Both the position numbers and the translations under genes were made by a program. Of a DNA stretch of 64,000 nt, positions 30,796 through 39,847 are shown in pieces; the stretch's first letter is position 1, and each line of letters opens with the position of its first letter. The DNA lies in contig JAMPFJ010000003.1 of NCBI GenBank assembly GCA_023664535.1, forward strand, positions 1 through 64,000, given 5' to 3'. The notes beneath the pieces are model-generated. The model was not told the origin of the DNA, searched no databases, and worked only from the letters and a program-made list of their open reading frames with translations. Source of the DNA: Bacteroidales bacterium (GTDB lineage: Bacteria > Bacillota > Clostridia > Lachnospirales > Lachnospiraceae).

Positions 30796-32121
30796 TCAAC
30801 CTTTCTCTTTCCTTTCCCGGATAATAAATCTAAGGGGCGTTCCCCTGAAGCCAAAGGCATCCCGGACTCGGTTTTCAATATATCTGGTATACGAAAAATG
30901 ATTTAATTTTTTATCATTAACAAAAAGAACAAACGTAGGCGGCTTTACGGAAACCTCTGTCATATAGTAAAGACGCAGCTTCTTCCCCTTATCGGAGGGC
31001 GGCTCCTGCATAGCAACTGCCTCTGACAAAATCTCATTTAAAACACCTGTCCCCACCCTTAACGCATGGTTATCAATTACCATATCAATAAGTTCAAACA
31101 GCTTCGGCAGACGCTGCCCGGTTTTGGCAGAAATAAATATAATTTCCGCATAGGGCATAAATGAGAGAATCCTTCGCACCTCTTCCTCGTATTTATATAC
31201 GGTTTTGTCGTTTTTCTCTATGGCATCCCATTTATTCACCGCAATAATCATACCTTTTCCGCGTTCATGGGCAATACCGGCAATCTTTGCGTCCTGCTCC
31301 GTAACGCCCTCCACGGCATCAATAACCAGCACGCAGACATCCGCCCGCTCCACTGCCGCCACAGTACGGATAATGGAATACCGCTCTATATCCTCTTTAA
31401 TTTTACTTTTCCTGCGAAGTCCCGCCGTATCGATAAATACATACTGCCTGTCATTTCGGATAATTTCCGTATCAATGGCGTCTCTTGTCGTGCCGGCTAT
31501 ATCCGAAACGATTACCCGCTCTTCACCCAGCAGCTTATTGATAATCGAGCTTTTTCCGACATTCGGCTTTCCGATAATGGCAATCTTCGGGCGGTCGTCC
31601 TCTTCCTCCCCGCGTACCTCGTCAGAAAAATGGGATACCACCTCGTCAAGCATTTCCCCAAGTCCAAGCCGGGAGGCGGCGGACACCGGAAAAGGTTCCC
31701 CCAGTCCCAGATTGTAAAACTCGTATACGTCCGGCATAAATTTATCAAAATCATCCACCTTATTGACAACCAGGACAACCGGCTTCTTGGAACGCCTCAG
31801 CATATCCGCCACTTTATGGTCCGCATCCACAAGCCCCTGTCTTACGTCAACAATAAACATAATGACATCCGCCGTATCTATGGCAGTCTGTGCCTGTTCG
31901 CGCATACTTTTTATCATAATATCTTCACTTTCCGGCTCAATTCCACCGGTATCAATCATGGTAAAATAATAGTCCAGCCAGTCCACCTCCGCATAAATGC
32001 GGTCCCTTGTCACACCGGGGGTGTCTTTTACAATGGAAATTCTGGAACCTGCCAGTACATTAAACAATGTGGACTTTCCGACATTCGGTCTTCCCACGAT
32101 GGCAACAATCGGTTTACTCAT
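30796..32121 (-). CDS. der: Ribosome biogenesis GTPase Der (EngA)
   Basis: 441 aa with two GTPase domains and a C-terminal KH-like domain. G1 motifs are [12 protein letters not shown] and [13 protein letters not shown]3 motifs DTGG and DTAG, G4 motifs NKVD and NKWD. It is needed for 50S subunit assembly. The ATG at 32121 is preferred over 32127 because of spacing to AAGGAG. It heads der-plsY-gpsA behind a promoter at 32151-32179. Confidence 0.96.
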   Translation of the reverse strand: MSKPIVAIVGRPNVGKSTLFNVLAGSRISIVKDTPGVTRDRIYAEVDWLDYYFTMIDTGGIEPESEDIMIKSMREQAQTAIDTADVIMFIVDVRQGLVDADHKVADMLRRSKKPVVLVVNKVDDFDKFMPDVYEFYNLGLGEPFPVSAASRLGLGEMLDEVVSHFSDEVRGEEEDDRPKIAIIGKPNVGKSSIINKLLGEERVIVSDIAGTTRDAIDTEIIRNDRQYVFIDTAGLRRKSKIKEDIERYSIIRTVAAVERADVCVLVIDAVEGVTEQDAKIAGIAHERGKGMIIAVNKWDAIEKNDKTVYKYEEEVRRILSFMPYAEIIFISAKTGQRLPKLFELIDMVIDNHALRVGTGVLNEILSEAVAMQEPPSDKGKKLRLYYMTEVSVKPPTFVLFVNDKKLNHFSYTRYIENRVRDAFGFRGTPLRFIIRERKEKG

Positions 32122-32150
32122 TGTCATTCTCCTTTTTTACAACTCTATCT

Positions 32151-32179
32151 AGTTTACAATAAAGCGCCTGTTTTGTAAA
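32151..32179 (-). promoter_or_regulatory. Sigma-A promoter of der-plsY-gpsA
   Basis: TTTACA (32174-32179, 5 of 6) and TAAACT (32151-32156, 4 of 6) lie 17 bases apart on the minus strand. The boxes are also the arms of a GTTTACA/TGTAAAC dyad (32152-32180), so symmetry may be coincidental. Confidence 0.6.
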
Positions 32180-32182
32180 CCG

Positions 32183-33466
32183 TCATTTTCGGGACGTTTT
32201 CTCTGTCCTCTTCACCAGCTTATACAGCTCCTCTGTCGCAATCCGGGTTTTTGCCGCCACGTCGGAAGCCGTTTTGGGAAAACAATAATATAATACGTTC
32301 ATTCCGCCTATGCAAATCATATCCCCAATCTCATACCAATAATAATCCGAGTACAGGCTATAGGATGCCTTCGGTTTTTGTATGTAATTCAGCTTTCCGT
32401 CACAGCCGGTTAACGAAAACCCCTCTGCACTGTGCCGAAGCCTTCCTTCCCCGACCTTATAGATACAATCCATATTCACCATCATATAAATGTCTACGTC
32501 CACATCCAGAGAATATGTGCCCGCCGCTATCTCCTTTTGCACTTCCTCACGCTGCCACTGATACCAGTCGGGAATATGGGAAAATTCAGTCTCTCCGTTC
32601 ACCGCCTTTAAATACCCGTACTCCGTAAGCTCATACTTTTTTCCACAGGCGTGGCAGGTAAGGCGGATTCCCCTGCCCTCCATTTTTTGTTCTTCTTTAC
32701 AGTTTGGACATTTATACAGCACCCGATTCAGATAATCCGCCCGAAAGGGCTCTTTTATCCGGATACGGTTTTCCTGCTGCCACCGGAAGTTATCAAAGGC
32801 AAACTCCTTATGCAGATATGTATTTAACTCCTCCAGCGTCATTTTTTCAATCTGCTCCGGAGATAACAGATATTTCACCTCGGCGGACACGTTTACCTTG
32901 CGCACCTGCAGATTATTGTATAACGGGTCCCTGGAAAATGCACCGTAGGTTCTAATCATGACCACCGGAACCTTAAGCATTTTCAGGCATTTCCCCAGAG
33001 TATCCGGTAACGGGGTCGCCGTTCCGTCAAAGCTGTAGCTCGCCTCCGGGTACATCAGCACCGAGCTCTTTAGCTTCTTCAGCGCATACTGCATATCCTT
33101 CACCATGGCAACATCCGTCACAAATTTATTGGTCGGAATACAGCCGACGCTTCGCATCAGCCATTCCTTTCCCACAAAACCGTCAGATGTACAGATAATA
33201 TTTAACGGTCTCGGATACATTACCGCCTCCGCAATTTCCAAATCGATAAAGCTGGAATGATTCATCAGAACCAGACACGGCTCCTGCTTTCCCAGCTGCT
33301 CCATGCCAATACGGTTACATTGAAAATGTGTACGCAATAAATCCCAAACGGATGCGATTCTGATTACCGTCCGAAAAAACAAACTGGGTCTTTTGGGACG
33401 CCGCCTTTTCTGCTTCGGAAGCGCCAGCACCTCCTCATAAGCCATTTCCTTTACTTTAATTTTCAT
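32183..33466 (-). CDS. PlsC-like acyltransferase with zinc ribbon and C-terminal extension
   Basis: 427 aa. Residues 60-215 are a 1-acyl-glycerol-3-phosphate acyltransferase-type domain with the catalytic NHSSFID (NHx4D). The second motif is YPEASYSFDG, where most PlsC have FPEGTRS-like sequence, so acceptor binding may differ. A CPNC...CHAC zinc ribbon (about 254-275) and a 150-residue beta-rich C-terminal domain follow. SD GAGGGG fits the ATG at 33466. It is placed immediately after pgeF and before der-plsY-gpsA, so a role in membrane lipid synthesis is reasonable. Confidence 0.8.
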   Translation of the reverse strand: MKIKVKEMAYEEVLALPKQKRRRPKRPSLFFRTVIRIASVWDLLRTHFQCNRIGMEQLGKQEPCLVLMNHSSFIDLEIAEAVMYPRPLNIICTSDGFVGKEWLMRSVGCIPTNKFVTDVAMVKDMQYALKKLKSSVLMYPEASYSFDGTATPLPDTLGKCLKMLKVPVVMIRTYGAFSRDPLYNNLQVRKVNVSAEVKYLLSPEQIEKMTLEELNTYLHKEFAFDNFRWQQENRIRIKEPFRADYLNRVLYKCPNCKEEQKMEGRGIRLTCHACGKKYELTEYGYLKAVNGETEFSHIPDWYQWQREEVQKEIAAGTYSLDVDVDIYMMVNMDCIYKVGEGRLRHSAEGFSLTGCDGKLNYIQKPKASYSLYSDYYWYEIGDMICIGGMNVLYYCFPKTASDVAAKTRIATEELYKLVKRTEKTSRK

Positions 33467-33480
33467 CGTTTCCCCTCTTA

Positions 33481-34299
33481 TCAATCCGTTTGCTTAATCA
33501 TCATTACTCCGGCAAGATTTCCCCTCTTTCCGCCGCTTGCGCGATGGGAAAAGAAAATTTCCGGATTGCAGCAGGTACAGATATCCGTTACCTCGATATG
33601 CTCCTTTTGTATTCCCGCCTCCAGCAGGGTAACCTCACATGCCTTGTGAAGGTTCAGCTGGTATTTTCCGTTTTCTTTAGCATAAAGCAGCTCCTCACCG
33701 TATTCTGCCCCAAATACATCAAGAAAACGCATTGCCACGTCTTCACTGACCTCATAGCACTTCTGGCAGATGGACGGTGCAATGGCACAAAGAATATCCT
33801 CTGCCCGGCTTCCGTACTCGGTACTCATAAAGGAAACCATTTTCGCCCCGATTTTTTCCACTGTACCCCGCCACCCGGAATGCGCCATGGCAATAACTTT
33901 TTTCGCCTTATCATAAAAAAACAGCGGAACACAGTCTGCATAAAAGGTAATTATCGGAACTCCCGGTTCATTCGTCACCAGACCGTCAATCTCCCTGATA
34001 TCGCTTTCCCTGACAATTCCCTTTCCGCAGTCCTCCCGCGTGACTTTATAAAAATCTGTTCCATGCACCTGGTCGGAAAACACCAGTTTTTCCTCATCAT
34101 AACCTAATGCTTCGGCAAAACGCCGGTGGTTTTCCAAAACACGTTCCCTGTCATCTCCTCTGGTGAAGCTAAGGTTCATCGAAGCTAAATGTTCCCGGGA
34201 AACACCCCCAAGCCTGGTGGAAAATCCGTGAACCAGCTCATTCCGATAAGCCGAAAAAACGGGAAAGGTGACATAAACCACCTCATTTTTTTCCTGCAT
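33481..34299 (-). CDS. pgeF: Peptidoglycan editing factor PgeF (YfiH/laccase-domain family)
   Basis: 272 aa, multicopper-oxidase-like YfiH family; the characterised members remove mis-incorporated amino acids from peptidoglycan precursors, and others act as purine nucleoside phosphorylases. HGFSTRLGGVS, the zinc ligand in DQVHGTDFY, FYADCVPLFFYD and MAHSGWRGTVEKIGAKMV are visible, as is SICQKCYEV. The ATG at 34299 has GGGGAG at eight bases; a longer start at 34356 is possible. Confidence 0.87.
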   Translation of the reverse strand: MQEKNEVVYVTFPVFSAYRNELVHGFSTRLGGVSREHLASMNLSFTRGDDRERVLENHRRFAEALGYDEEKLVFSDQVHGTDFYKVTREDCGKGIVRESDIREIDGLVTNEPGVPIITFYADCVPLFFYDKAKKVIAMAHSGWRGTVEKIGAKMVSFMSTEYGSRAEDILCAIAPSICQKCYEVSEDVAMRFLDVFGAEYGEELLYAKENGKYQLNLHKACEVTLLEAGIQKEHIEVTDICTCCNPEIFFSHRASGGKRGNLAGVMMIKQTD

Positions 34300-34388
34300 T
34301 TGACAAACTCCCCGGTTATGGATATAGCGTATTTTTTTCTTTCCTTTTCCCGTCATTGTTCCTAATCCCTCTCCCCGTTATTTTTACC

Positions 34389-34426
34389 GTTTCCGGCAGA
34401 CCCGCAGTTACTGCTTTACCGGAAAC
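34389..34426 (-). terminator. Hairpin right after yraN
   Basis: Arms GTTTCCGG (34389-34396) and CCGGAAAC (34419-34426) enclose a GCAG/CTGC mini-hairpin. It lies two bases past the yraN stop in minus sense. A T-tract is missing, so its strength as a terminator is doubtful. Confidence 0.4.
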
Positions 34427-34428
34427 AG

Positions 34429-34791
34429 CTATATCATATCAAAAGCATTTTTCACATAGGTAATTCGGTCTCCCGCTATTGCCGCCACGTCAAAGCGTAC
34501 CGGGGTAAACTCCCCAAGCTGATGCCGGTAAAGATAATACTTTGCGGTATTGCATATCCGTTTTTGTTTTGCCCGGCCCACCGCTTCCTGTGGCATACCA
34601 TATTTTGCGGTATTACGGTACTTTACCTCAATAAAGACATAATATTCCTGCTCCCTGGCAATCAAATCAATCTCCCCCTGCCGGCATCGGTAATTTGTTT
34701 CTAAAATCACAAAGCCTCTGCTTTCCAGGTACTCTGCCACCGCACGCTCCGCTTTTGCGCCAAGCTTTCTGTTATTCGTTTCCTCTGTCAT
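34429..34791 (-). CDS. yraN: YraN-family (UPF0102) nuclease-fold protein
   Basis: 120 aa, restriction-endonuclease-like fold. GAKAERAVAEYLESRGFVILETN, CRQGEIDLIARE and VFIEVKYR contain the conserved Glu-Asp-Glu-x-Lys residues of the PD-(D/E)XK core. Its role is uncertain (DNA recombination or repair). It commonly accompanies rnhB, as here (two genes away). The ATG at 34791 has AGGGAAAGAGG just upstream. Confidence 0.85.
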   Translation of the reverse strand: MTEETNNRKLGAKAERAVAEYLESRGFVILETNYRCRQGEIDLIAREQEYYVFIEVKYRNTAKYGMPQEAVGRAKQKRICNTAKYYLYRHQLGEFTPVRFDVAAIAGDRITYVKNAFDMI

Positions 34792-34833
34792 CCTCTTTCC
34801 CTTCATTCAACACAGAAGCCCTGCGGATACCCA

Positions 34834-35127
34834 TCACCTGCGCCCGGTTACTTTACTCTTAATTTTATCCATCCTGTCCACATAAACTAAAATTTCCGCC
34901 ACTACGCCATACAGCTCCTGTGGAATCATTTCTCCGATTTCCAGTTTTAATAATGTATCCGCCAGCCCCTCATCCTCATAGGTAGCGACGTCCGCTTCTT
35001 TCGCCCTCTCTATGATACGGTCGGCAATCACGCCCTGTCCGGAAGCGACAACCTGCGGCGCCTGATTAGCCGGGTCATAGGTAAGGGCTACCGCCTTTTT
35101 TTTCTTTTTCGGTTCCTCGTAAGCCAT
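34834..35127 (-). CDS. FlhB C-terminal-domain-like protein (YlqH type)
   Basis: 97 aa, equivalent only to the cytoplasmic domain of the export switch proteins FlhB/YscU. The stretch KAVALTYDP, QVVASGQGVIADRIIERAKE and EIGEMIPQELYGVVAEILVYV matches that domain, but the NPTH autocleavage site found just before AVALKYDP in FlhB is replaced by a run of Lys. No membrane part is present. It has GGAGG upstream and follows the FliK-like gene by 21 bases. It occupies the ylqH place of the rnhB-ylqG-ylqH order. Confidence 0.82.
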   Translation of the reverse strand: MAYEEPKKKKKAVALTYDPANQAPQVVASGQGVIADRIIERAKEADVATYEDEGLADTLLKLEIGEMIPQELYGVVAEILVYVDRMDKIKSKVTGRR

Positions 35128-35148
35128 ACTGACCTCCAATCCGCATTT

Positions 35149-36894
35149 TTACATCCTTGCATCAAAGGTATACCGTTTAATGCTCCGCTCCGCATTTTCG
35201 TCAATAATCTCATCCACGACTTTATTGATTGATTCCTGCGGCTGCCGTTTTACCACCTCATTTGTCAGGGAAAATCCCCTGTCCGCCAGCTGTTTTGCCA
35301 GCTGCGGCATATTATCCGCCACAATATCCACACTCTGCTGGTCGTTCAGATAAAATCTCGCATTGACATTCGTTCCGGTCAGCGTAACCTTAATATCCGT
35401 CATTCCCAAATTATCCATATCCAGATGCAGCATTACACTGATTCCGTCCTTTTTCTCCATAAGCTTCCGTTTATCCGCATAGACAAACAGCTCTGAATTT
35501 GCATTCTGGTTTGACAGCTTCAACGGCATCTGGGCATAAATCATCTGGTGGTTTAACTGCTCCATAAACTGCATATTCTGTCTCATGTTCTGAAAGTTCT
35601 GATTGAAATTTTTTGTATTTCCGCCCTTTGACGAAACGGCTTCTTCAAATGCCCTGCTCTGTTTCAGCATCTTGTTATAAAGCTCATCTATCTCCTTTGG
35701 GTCTTTCATCTCTTTCGGATTTAACATCCAGCTTTTTTTCACCATATCGGAAAACAGCTTTTTAAATTCGCCGGATTCCAGCATACTGCGCACTGCCTCA
35801 TCACTGACTTCACTGTTGGCAAGCGCCTGCGTCACTGCTTTCAGCAGCTCTTCCCCGGAGCCTGCCTGCCGCCGGATATGTTGAATCTGTTCCTCCGGAA
35901 TACCGGCTTTTTGCAATGCTTCAGACAGATTTGCCGCCTCCTCCCTTGACAAACCGGTTTTTTCTAAAAAGCGGGAGGCTTCCTCCTGTTTTCCCTCTGC
36001 CTTTCCCTGTTCAATTCCGGTATTCTCCTGTACCGCCTGCTCTGCCGTTTTCCCCTCTGGCACTTTCCCTTCTGCCGCTTTGCCCTGGGCTTCTTCGCCC
36101 TCCGCCACGGCTTTTGCCGTTTCATCCGCTGCCGGCATTTCCTCCGCCTGCTTCGGACTGCCCGCCGCTTCCGCATTTTCACTTTCCTGTACCGTAAATA
36201 TATCCAAAAGCTCTCCAGTTAATGACAACAGCGTACTTCCCGGCGTATCCTGTGGAAACGCTTCCACAAAGGAAGCCATACCGTCTGCCGTCCGGGTAAT
36301 ATCACCGGTAAGCTGATGATTATACTCCTGATACCGCTCAAACTGCGCAATATTTTCCTGTGTAACGGGAATATTCATTTTATTCAATGCCGCCAGGGTC
36401 TGCATGGAGGTTCCCTCAAACTTCATGCTCTGGGACAGCAGCTTCACCAGATTCCCTTTGTCTAACGGCATACCTGCCTCCATCAGCTCTTTCGCCGCAG
36501 AAAAATTCTTTTCTGTCGGAGAGAGTCCCGCCGCATCCAACGCTTTTTCCAGCACCTGCGTCTGGGCGCTGTACAGCGAATCAAACAAGGGCTTAATCAA
36601 AATCTGGCTCGCCGTATTCTCTTTAACGGAAAACAGCAGACGGTCGCCAACGCCCAAATCTACGCCCTCCTGTAATCTTGCCAGCAGCTGCGCCCGGTTT
36701 TCCAGCGCAATCGTAATCTTTTCCCCCGCAATATCCAATACCTCTCCTCTGAATACCGCTCCTTCCTTAAGTCCTGCCAAATCGGAAGATGATTTTACCT
36801 GAGCGGACTGCTCTGCTCCCTTTGCCGCATCCGATTTTGCACTTTCCTGTATATGGCTGTCATAGCCCTTAATCATCTGATGCCCTATCTGCAA
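35149..36894 (-). CDS. FliK-like protein of unknown function (YlqG position)
   Basis: 581 aa. An N-terminal region (about 30-120) has an OB-like GAVFRGEVLDIAGEKITIAL; the middle (about 230-310) is Ala/Glu/Gln-rich and low complexity. The C-terminus (about 440-575) contains GISVMLHLDMDNLGMTDIKV, like the FliK C-terminal domain (LxLxPLGxVEVxL). FliK interacts with the FlhB C-terminal domain, which the next gene encodes. The start is a TTG with GGAGG seven bases upstream; the nearby ATG is out of frame. Residues 280-320 are a run of EGK repeats. No signal peptide is present. Confidence 0.75.
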   Translation of the reverse strand: MQIGHQMIKGYDSHIQESAKSDAAKGAEQSAQVKSSSDLAGLKEGAVFRGEVLDIAGEKITIALENRAQLLARLQEGVDLGVGDRLLFSVKENTASQILIKPLFDSLYSAQTQVLEKALDAAGLSPTEKNFSAAKELMEAGMPLDKGNLVKLLSQSMKFEGTSMQTLAALNKMNIPVTQENIAQFERYQEYNHQLTGDITRTADGMASFVEAFPQDTPGSTLLSLTGELLDIFTVQESENAEAAGSPKQAEEMPAADETAKAVAEGEEAQGKAAEGKVPEGKTAEQAVQENTGIEQGKAEGKQEEASRFLEKTGLSREEAANLSEALQKAGIPEEQIQHIRRQAGSGEELLKAVTQALANSEVSDEAVRSMLESGEFKKLFSDMVKKSWMLNPKEMKDPKEIDELYNKMLKQSRAFEEAVSSKGGNTKNFNQNFQNMRQNMQFMEQLNHQMIYAQMPLKLSNQNANSELFVYADKRKLMEKKDGISVMLHLDMDNLGMTDIKVTLTGTNVNARFYLNDQQSVDIVADNMPQLAKQLADRGFSLTNEVVKRQPQESINKVVDEIIDENAERSIKRYTFDARM

Positions 36895-36940
36895 TTTTCA
36901 TCCTCCTTCCCTGCCTTAATCCCTGCCGGGATATCCGGCG

Positions 36941-37693
36941 TTATACAAAATTTTTGATAAATGTCCTGCGGTGGATTTCACACGGTCCTATTTCTTTTAA
37001 CGCCTGAATATGCTTTGCACTGCCGTATCCTTTATTGCCGGCAAAATCATAGCCGGGATATTTTTCGTCCATTTCTACCATAAACCGGTCTCTGGTTACT
37101 TTGGCAACAATACTGGCTGCCGCTATGGAAATACTCTTTGTATCTCCTTTGATAATGGCTTCCTGCAAAATATCCACCTCCGGTATCGTCACCGCATCAT
37201 TTAATAAAACATCCGGCGTCACGGTAAGCTTATCCAGCGCTTTGCGCATCGCCACATAATCTGCCTGCAGGATGTTAATTTCGTCGATACACTTTTCGTC
37301 GGCAAAACCGATTCCCACGGCAACCGCTTTTTCCATAATCTCGTCATAAAGCCGCTCCCTTTTCTTTTCCGAAAGCTGTTTGGAATCATTGAGATAGTAA
37401 ATGTCAACATCCTTCGGGAGAACCACTGCTGCGGCTACCACCGGACCGGCAAGGGGACCGCGTCCCACTTCGTCTATTCCACATATATATCGGCATTTTT
37501 TATACTTTCGTTCATAAACCTTCATGGAATCAGTACGCCGAACCTCCGCTTCAAAAGCCTCAATCTGTTTTCTTGCGGATGCCACTAATTTTACTACCCC
37601 TGTCCGCCCGTCCTTCTCATACCGGGAAATAAGCCCCGGCAGTTCTTCAACGGAAGCCTGCTTAAACGCTTCCTTTATCTCATTGATATTCAT
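36941..37693 (-). CDS. rnhB: Ribonuclease HII
   Basis: 250 aa. The catalytic signature CGIDEVGRGPLAGPVVAAAV and later acidic residues (LLNDAVTIPEVD, ISIAAASIVAKVTRDRFM) are complete. It removes ribonucleotides from DNA and RNA primers. The 70-residue N-terminal extension is common in Firmicutes. GAGGTG precedes the ATG. Location between rbgA/SPase genes and the ylqG-like gene matches B. subtilis ylqF-rnhB-ylqG. Confidence 0.95.
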   Translation of the reverse strand: MNINEIKEAFKQASVEELPGLISRYEKDGRTGVVKLVASARKQIEAFEAEVRRTDSMKVYERKYKKCRYICGIDEVGRGPLAGPVVAAAVVLPKDVDIYYLNDSKQLSEKKRERLYDEIMEKAVAVGIGFADEKCIDEINILQADYVAMRKALDKLTVTPDVLLNDAVTIPEVDILQEAIIKGDTKSISIAAASIVAKVTRDRFMVEMDEKYPGYDFAGNKGYGSAKHIQALKEIGPCEIHRRTFIKNFV

Positions 37694-37737
37694 CGTTCAC
37701 TCACCTCATTCACTGGCGGCTCTGCCCTGCCCTTGTT

Positions 37738-38343
37738 CTACTCCACTTTACCAAAGGAGGAAAAAGGCCAGATTCGGAAAATTGCTTTTCCCATCATTCG
37801 CTCACGTTCAATATTTCCCACCTCTTCAAATCGGGAATCAAAGCTTTCATTCCGGTTATCCCCCATGACAAAATATTCATCCTCCCCGAGCGCAACCGGC
37901 TCCCCGGCTCTCCCCACCATGTCCGGCGTGATGGTCTCGTAACCGTAATCCTCCTCCAAAGGGATATCGTTCACATAAATGGTTCCTTCTTCATCAATCC
38001 GGATGGTTTCACCGGGCATTCCGATTACCCGCTTAATATAGTATTCCTCCCCGCCATGAACCGGAAACACAACAATATCAAATCTTTCCGGCTCCCCTAC
38101 CAGATAAGCAAACTTATTTACCCATAGATTATCACCGTCCTCCAGCGTGTTATACATGGAGCTTCCGTTTACAACGGTGCGTTGTCCCACAAAGGTATTT
38201 GCCAGCCATACCGCTGCTATAACAATCGCAATATAGAGTACGATTCCTGCAATCTCTCTGACGATACTCACATTTTCCCCTTCTTCACCCTCTATGATAT
38301 ACCCGGTTTCCTCTATATTCTCCTCTTTCTGTTTCTTCTTCAT
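37738..38343 (-). CDS. lepB: Signal peptidase I (first paralogue)
   Basis: 201 aa, SipS/LepB-type. One membrane segment (about 33-55) is followed by the serine motif GSSMYNTLEDGDNLWVNK and the lysine motif YYIKRVIGMPGE. Box E is GDNRNESFDSR. It cleaves signal peptides of secreted proteins. The ATG at 38343 has GGAGAGGGG. It lies 29 bases from the next paralogue, the two being recent-looking duplicates. Confidence 0.92.
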   Translation of the reverse strand: MKKKQKEENIEETGYIIEGEEGENVSIVREIAGIVLYIAIVIAAVWLANTFVGQRTVVNGSSMYNTLEDGDNLWVNKFAYLVGEPERFDIVVFPVHGGEEYYIKRVIGMPGETIRIDEEGTIYVNDIPLEEDYGYETITPDMVGRAGEPVALGEDEYFVMGDNRNESFDSRFEEVGNIERERMMGKAIFRIWPFSSFGKVE

Positions 38344-38372
38344 TTTCCCCTCTCCTTTTCCCACAATTATCA

Positions 38373-38957
38373 CTATTCTATCTTACCGATTTTGGAAAAT
38401 GGCCAGATTCGCAATACTGCTTTTCCTTTTAATTCTTTTCTGCTGATATTTCCCACTTCCTTATAGCGGGAATCCTTACTGTTGTTCCGGTTATCCCCCA
38501 TGACAAAATACTCATCCTCTCCGAGGATAATATTGCTCTTTGCCCGTCCAATCATATTCGGGGAAATCGTTTCCAAACCGTAATTTTCCTCTAACGGCTC
38601 ATTATTGATATAAATCGTGCCGTCCTCCTCAATCCGCAGCCGTTCTCCGGGCAGCCCGATAATCCTCTTAATATAAAAAACGGATTTCTCCAGATAAGGG
38701 TCCTGATAAGGAAAGACAATAATATCAAATCTTTCCGGCTCCTTAAACCGATAGGACAATTTGTCAATCCAAAGATTATCTCCCTCTTCCAGCGTAGCAT
38801 ACATCGAGTCACCGCTTACCTCCGTGCGTTCTCCCACAAAAGTAATAATCAACCATACTGCAAAAACCACGAACGCCATATAGATTATCATTCCAATCAA
38901 TTCTTTTATGATACTAATCTCTTCCTTCTGCTTTGTATTCTGACTTTTCCCTGCCAT
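38373..38957 (-). CDS. lepB: Signal peptidase I (second paralogue)
   Basis: 194 aa. Membrane segment about residues 18-40; catalytic motifs GDSMYATLEEGDNLWIDK and YIKRIIGLPGE; box E GDNRNNSKDSRY. Closest to the first paralogue within the window by the shared DNLWI/VDK and EENYGLETISPN/DYGYETITPD segments. The ATG at 38957 has AAGGAG at eight to nine bases. It starts 13 bases after the RbgA stop. Confidence 0.92.
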   Translation of the reverse strand: MAGKSQNTKQKEEISIIKELIGMIIYMAFVVFAVWLIITFVGERTEVSGDSMYATLEEGDNLWIDKLSYRFKEPERFDIIVFPYQDPYLEKSVFYIKRIIGLPGERLRIEEDGTIYINNEPLEENYGLETISPNMIGRAKSNIILGEDEYFVMGDNRNNSKDSRYKEVGNISRKELKGKAVLRIWPFSKIGKIE

Positions 38958-38970
38958 AATCTTTGTCTCC

Positions 38971-39813
38971 TTACACCGGCTGCTCAACCGATATTCTGCC
39001 CAGTTTTCCGTTCCGAAACTCCTCTAACAGGATGCCCGCAGCTTTTTCGTCATCCAGTTCATTTCCCTTTAACAGACAGCCCCGTTTTTCCGCAATGGCA
39101 TCCAGTACCGCCGGCGCCTCGGCAGCCTCATCAATCTGATAGCGTCCAGCCAATATTCCCGGATAATTTTCCTGCAAAAATGAAATCAGATGACAGGACA
39201 GCTCCACCCTTTGTAATATTTCATCATTGATGGAGCCGATAAAGGCAAGATGCTCCCCGACAAGCTCATCTTCAAACTTTGGCCAGAGAATCCCCGGTGT
39301 ATCCAACAGCTCCACCTGCTTATTCAGGCGAATCCACTGCTTTCCCTTTGTCACTCCCGGTTTATTGCCAACCTTCGTACATGCCTTTTTCGCAAAGGAA
39401 TTGATAAATGTGGATTTTCCCACATTGGGAATCCCCACAATCATGGCACGGATTGGACGGTTAATAATTCCCCGCTTTCTGTCGCGCTCTGTTTTTTCCT
39501 TACACGCCTCCTGGATTTTAGCGGTAATGGGCTTCATTCCCTGTCCATCCCTTGCATTGATGGTTAATACCATAATCCCCTGTTCCTTAAAATAAGCTTC
39601 CCACAGCGAGTTCACCTTATTATCCGCCAAATCACACTTATTGAGCAGCACCAGACGGTACTTATTCTTTGCCAGGGAATCAATATCCGGATTCCGGCTG
39701 CTTAACGGAACCCGGGCGTCCAGCAATTCAATCACTATATCAATTAACTTTATATCCTCCTGCATCATCCGCTTTGCTTTTGTCATATGACCGGGATACC
39801 ACTGAATATTCAT
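38971..39813 (-). CDS. rbgA: Ribosome biogenesis GTPase RbgA (YlqF)
   Basis: 280 aa, circularly permuted GTPase needed for late 50S assembly. Order of motifs is G4 LLNKCD (about residue 58), G1 GIPNVGKSTFIN (about 120) and G3 DTPGIL (about 168), with a C-terminal helical domain. MNIQWYPGHMTKAKR is the usual N-terminus; GGAG lies six bases before the ATG at 39813. It is inserted between signal peptidase genes. Confidence 0.95.
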   Translation of the reverse strand: MNIQWYPGHMTKAKRMMQEDIKLIDIVIELLDARVPLSSRNPDIDSLAKNKYRLVLLNKCDLADNKVNSLWEAYFKEQGIMVLTINARDGQGMKPITAKIQEACKEKTERDRKRGIINRPIRAMIVGIPNVGKSTFINSFAKKACTKVGNKPGVTKGKQWIRLNKQVELLDTPGILWPKFEDELVGEHLAFIGSINDEILQRVELSCHLISFLQENYPGILAGRYQIDEAAEAPAVLDAIAEKRGCLLKGNELDDEKAAGILLEEFRNGKLGRISVEQPV

Positions 39814-39847
39814 ATCTTTCTCCGTTTCTGCTGCCATACCGGCATAA

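Noticed and set aside
31267..32178. 304-codon plus-strand frame opposite der
   Set aside because: No ribosome site, atypical composition, and der is certain on the minus strand.
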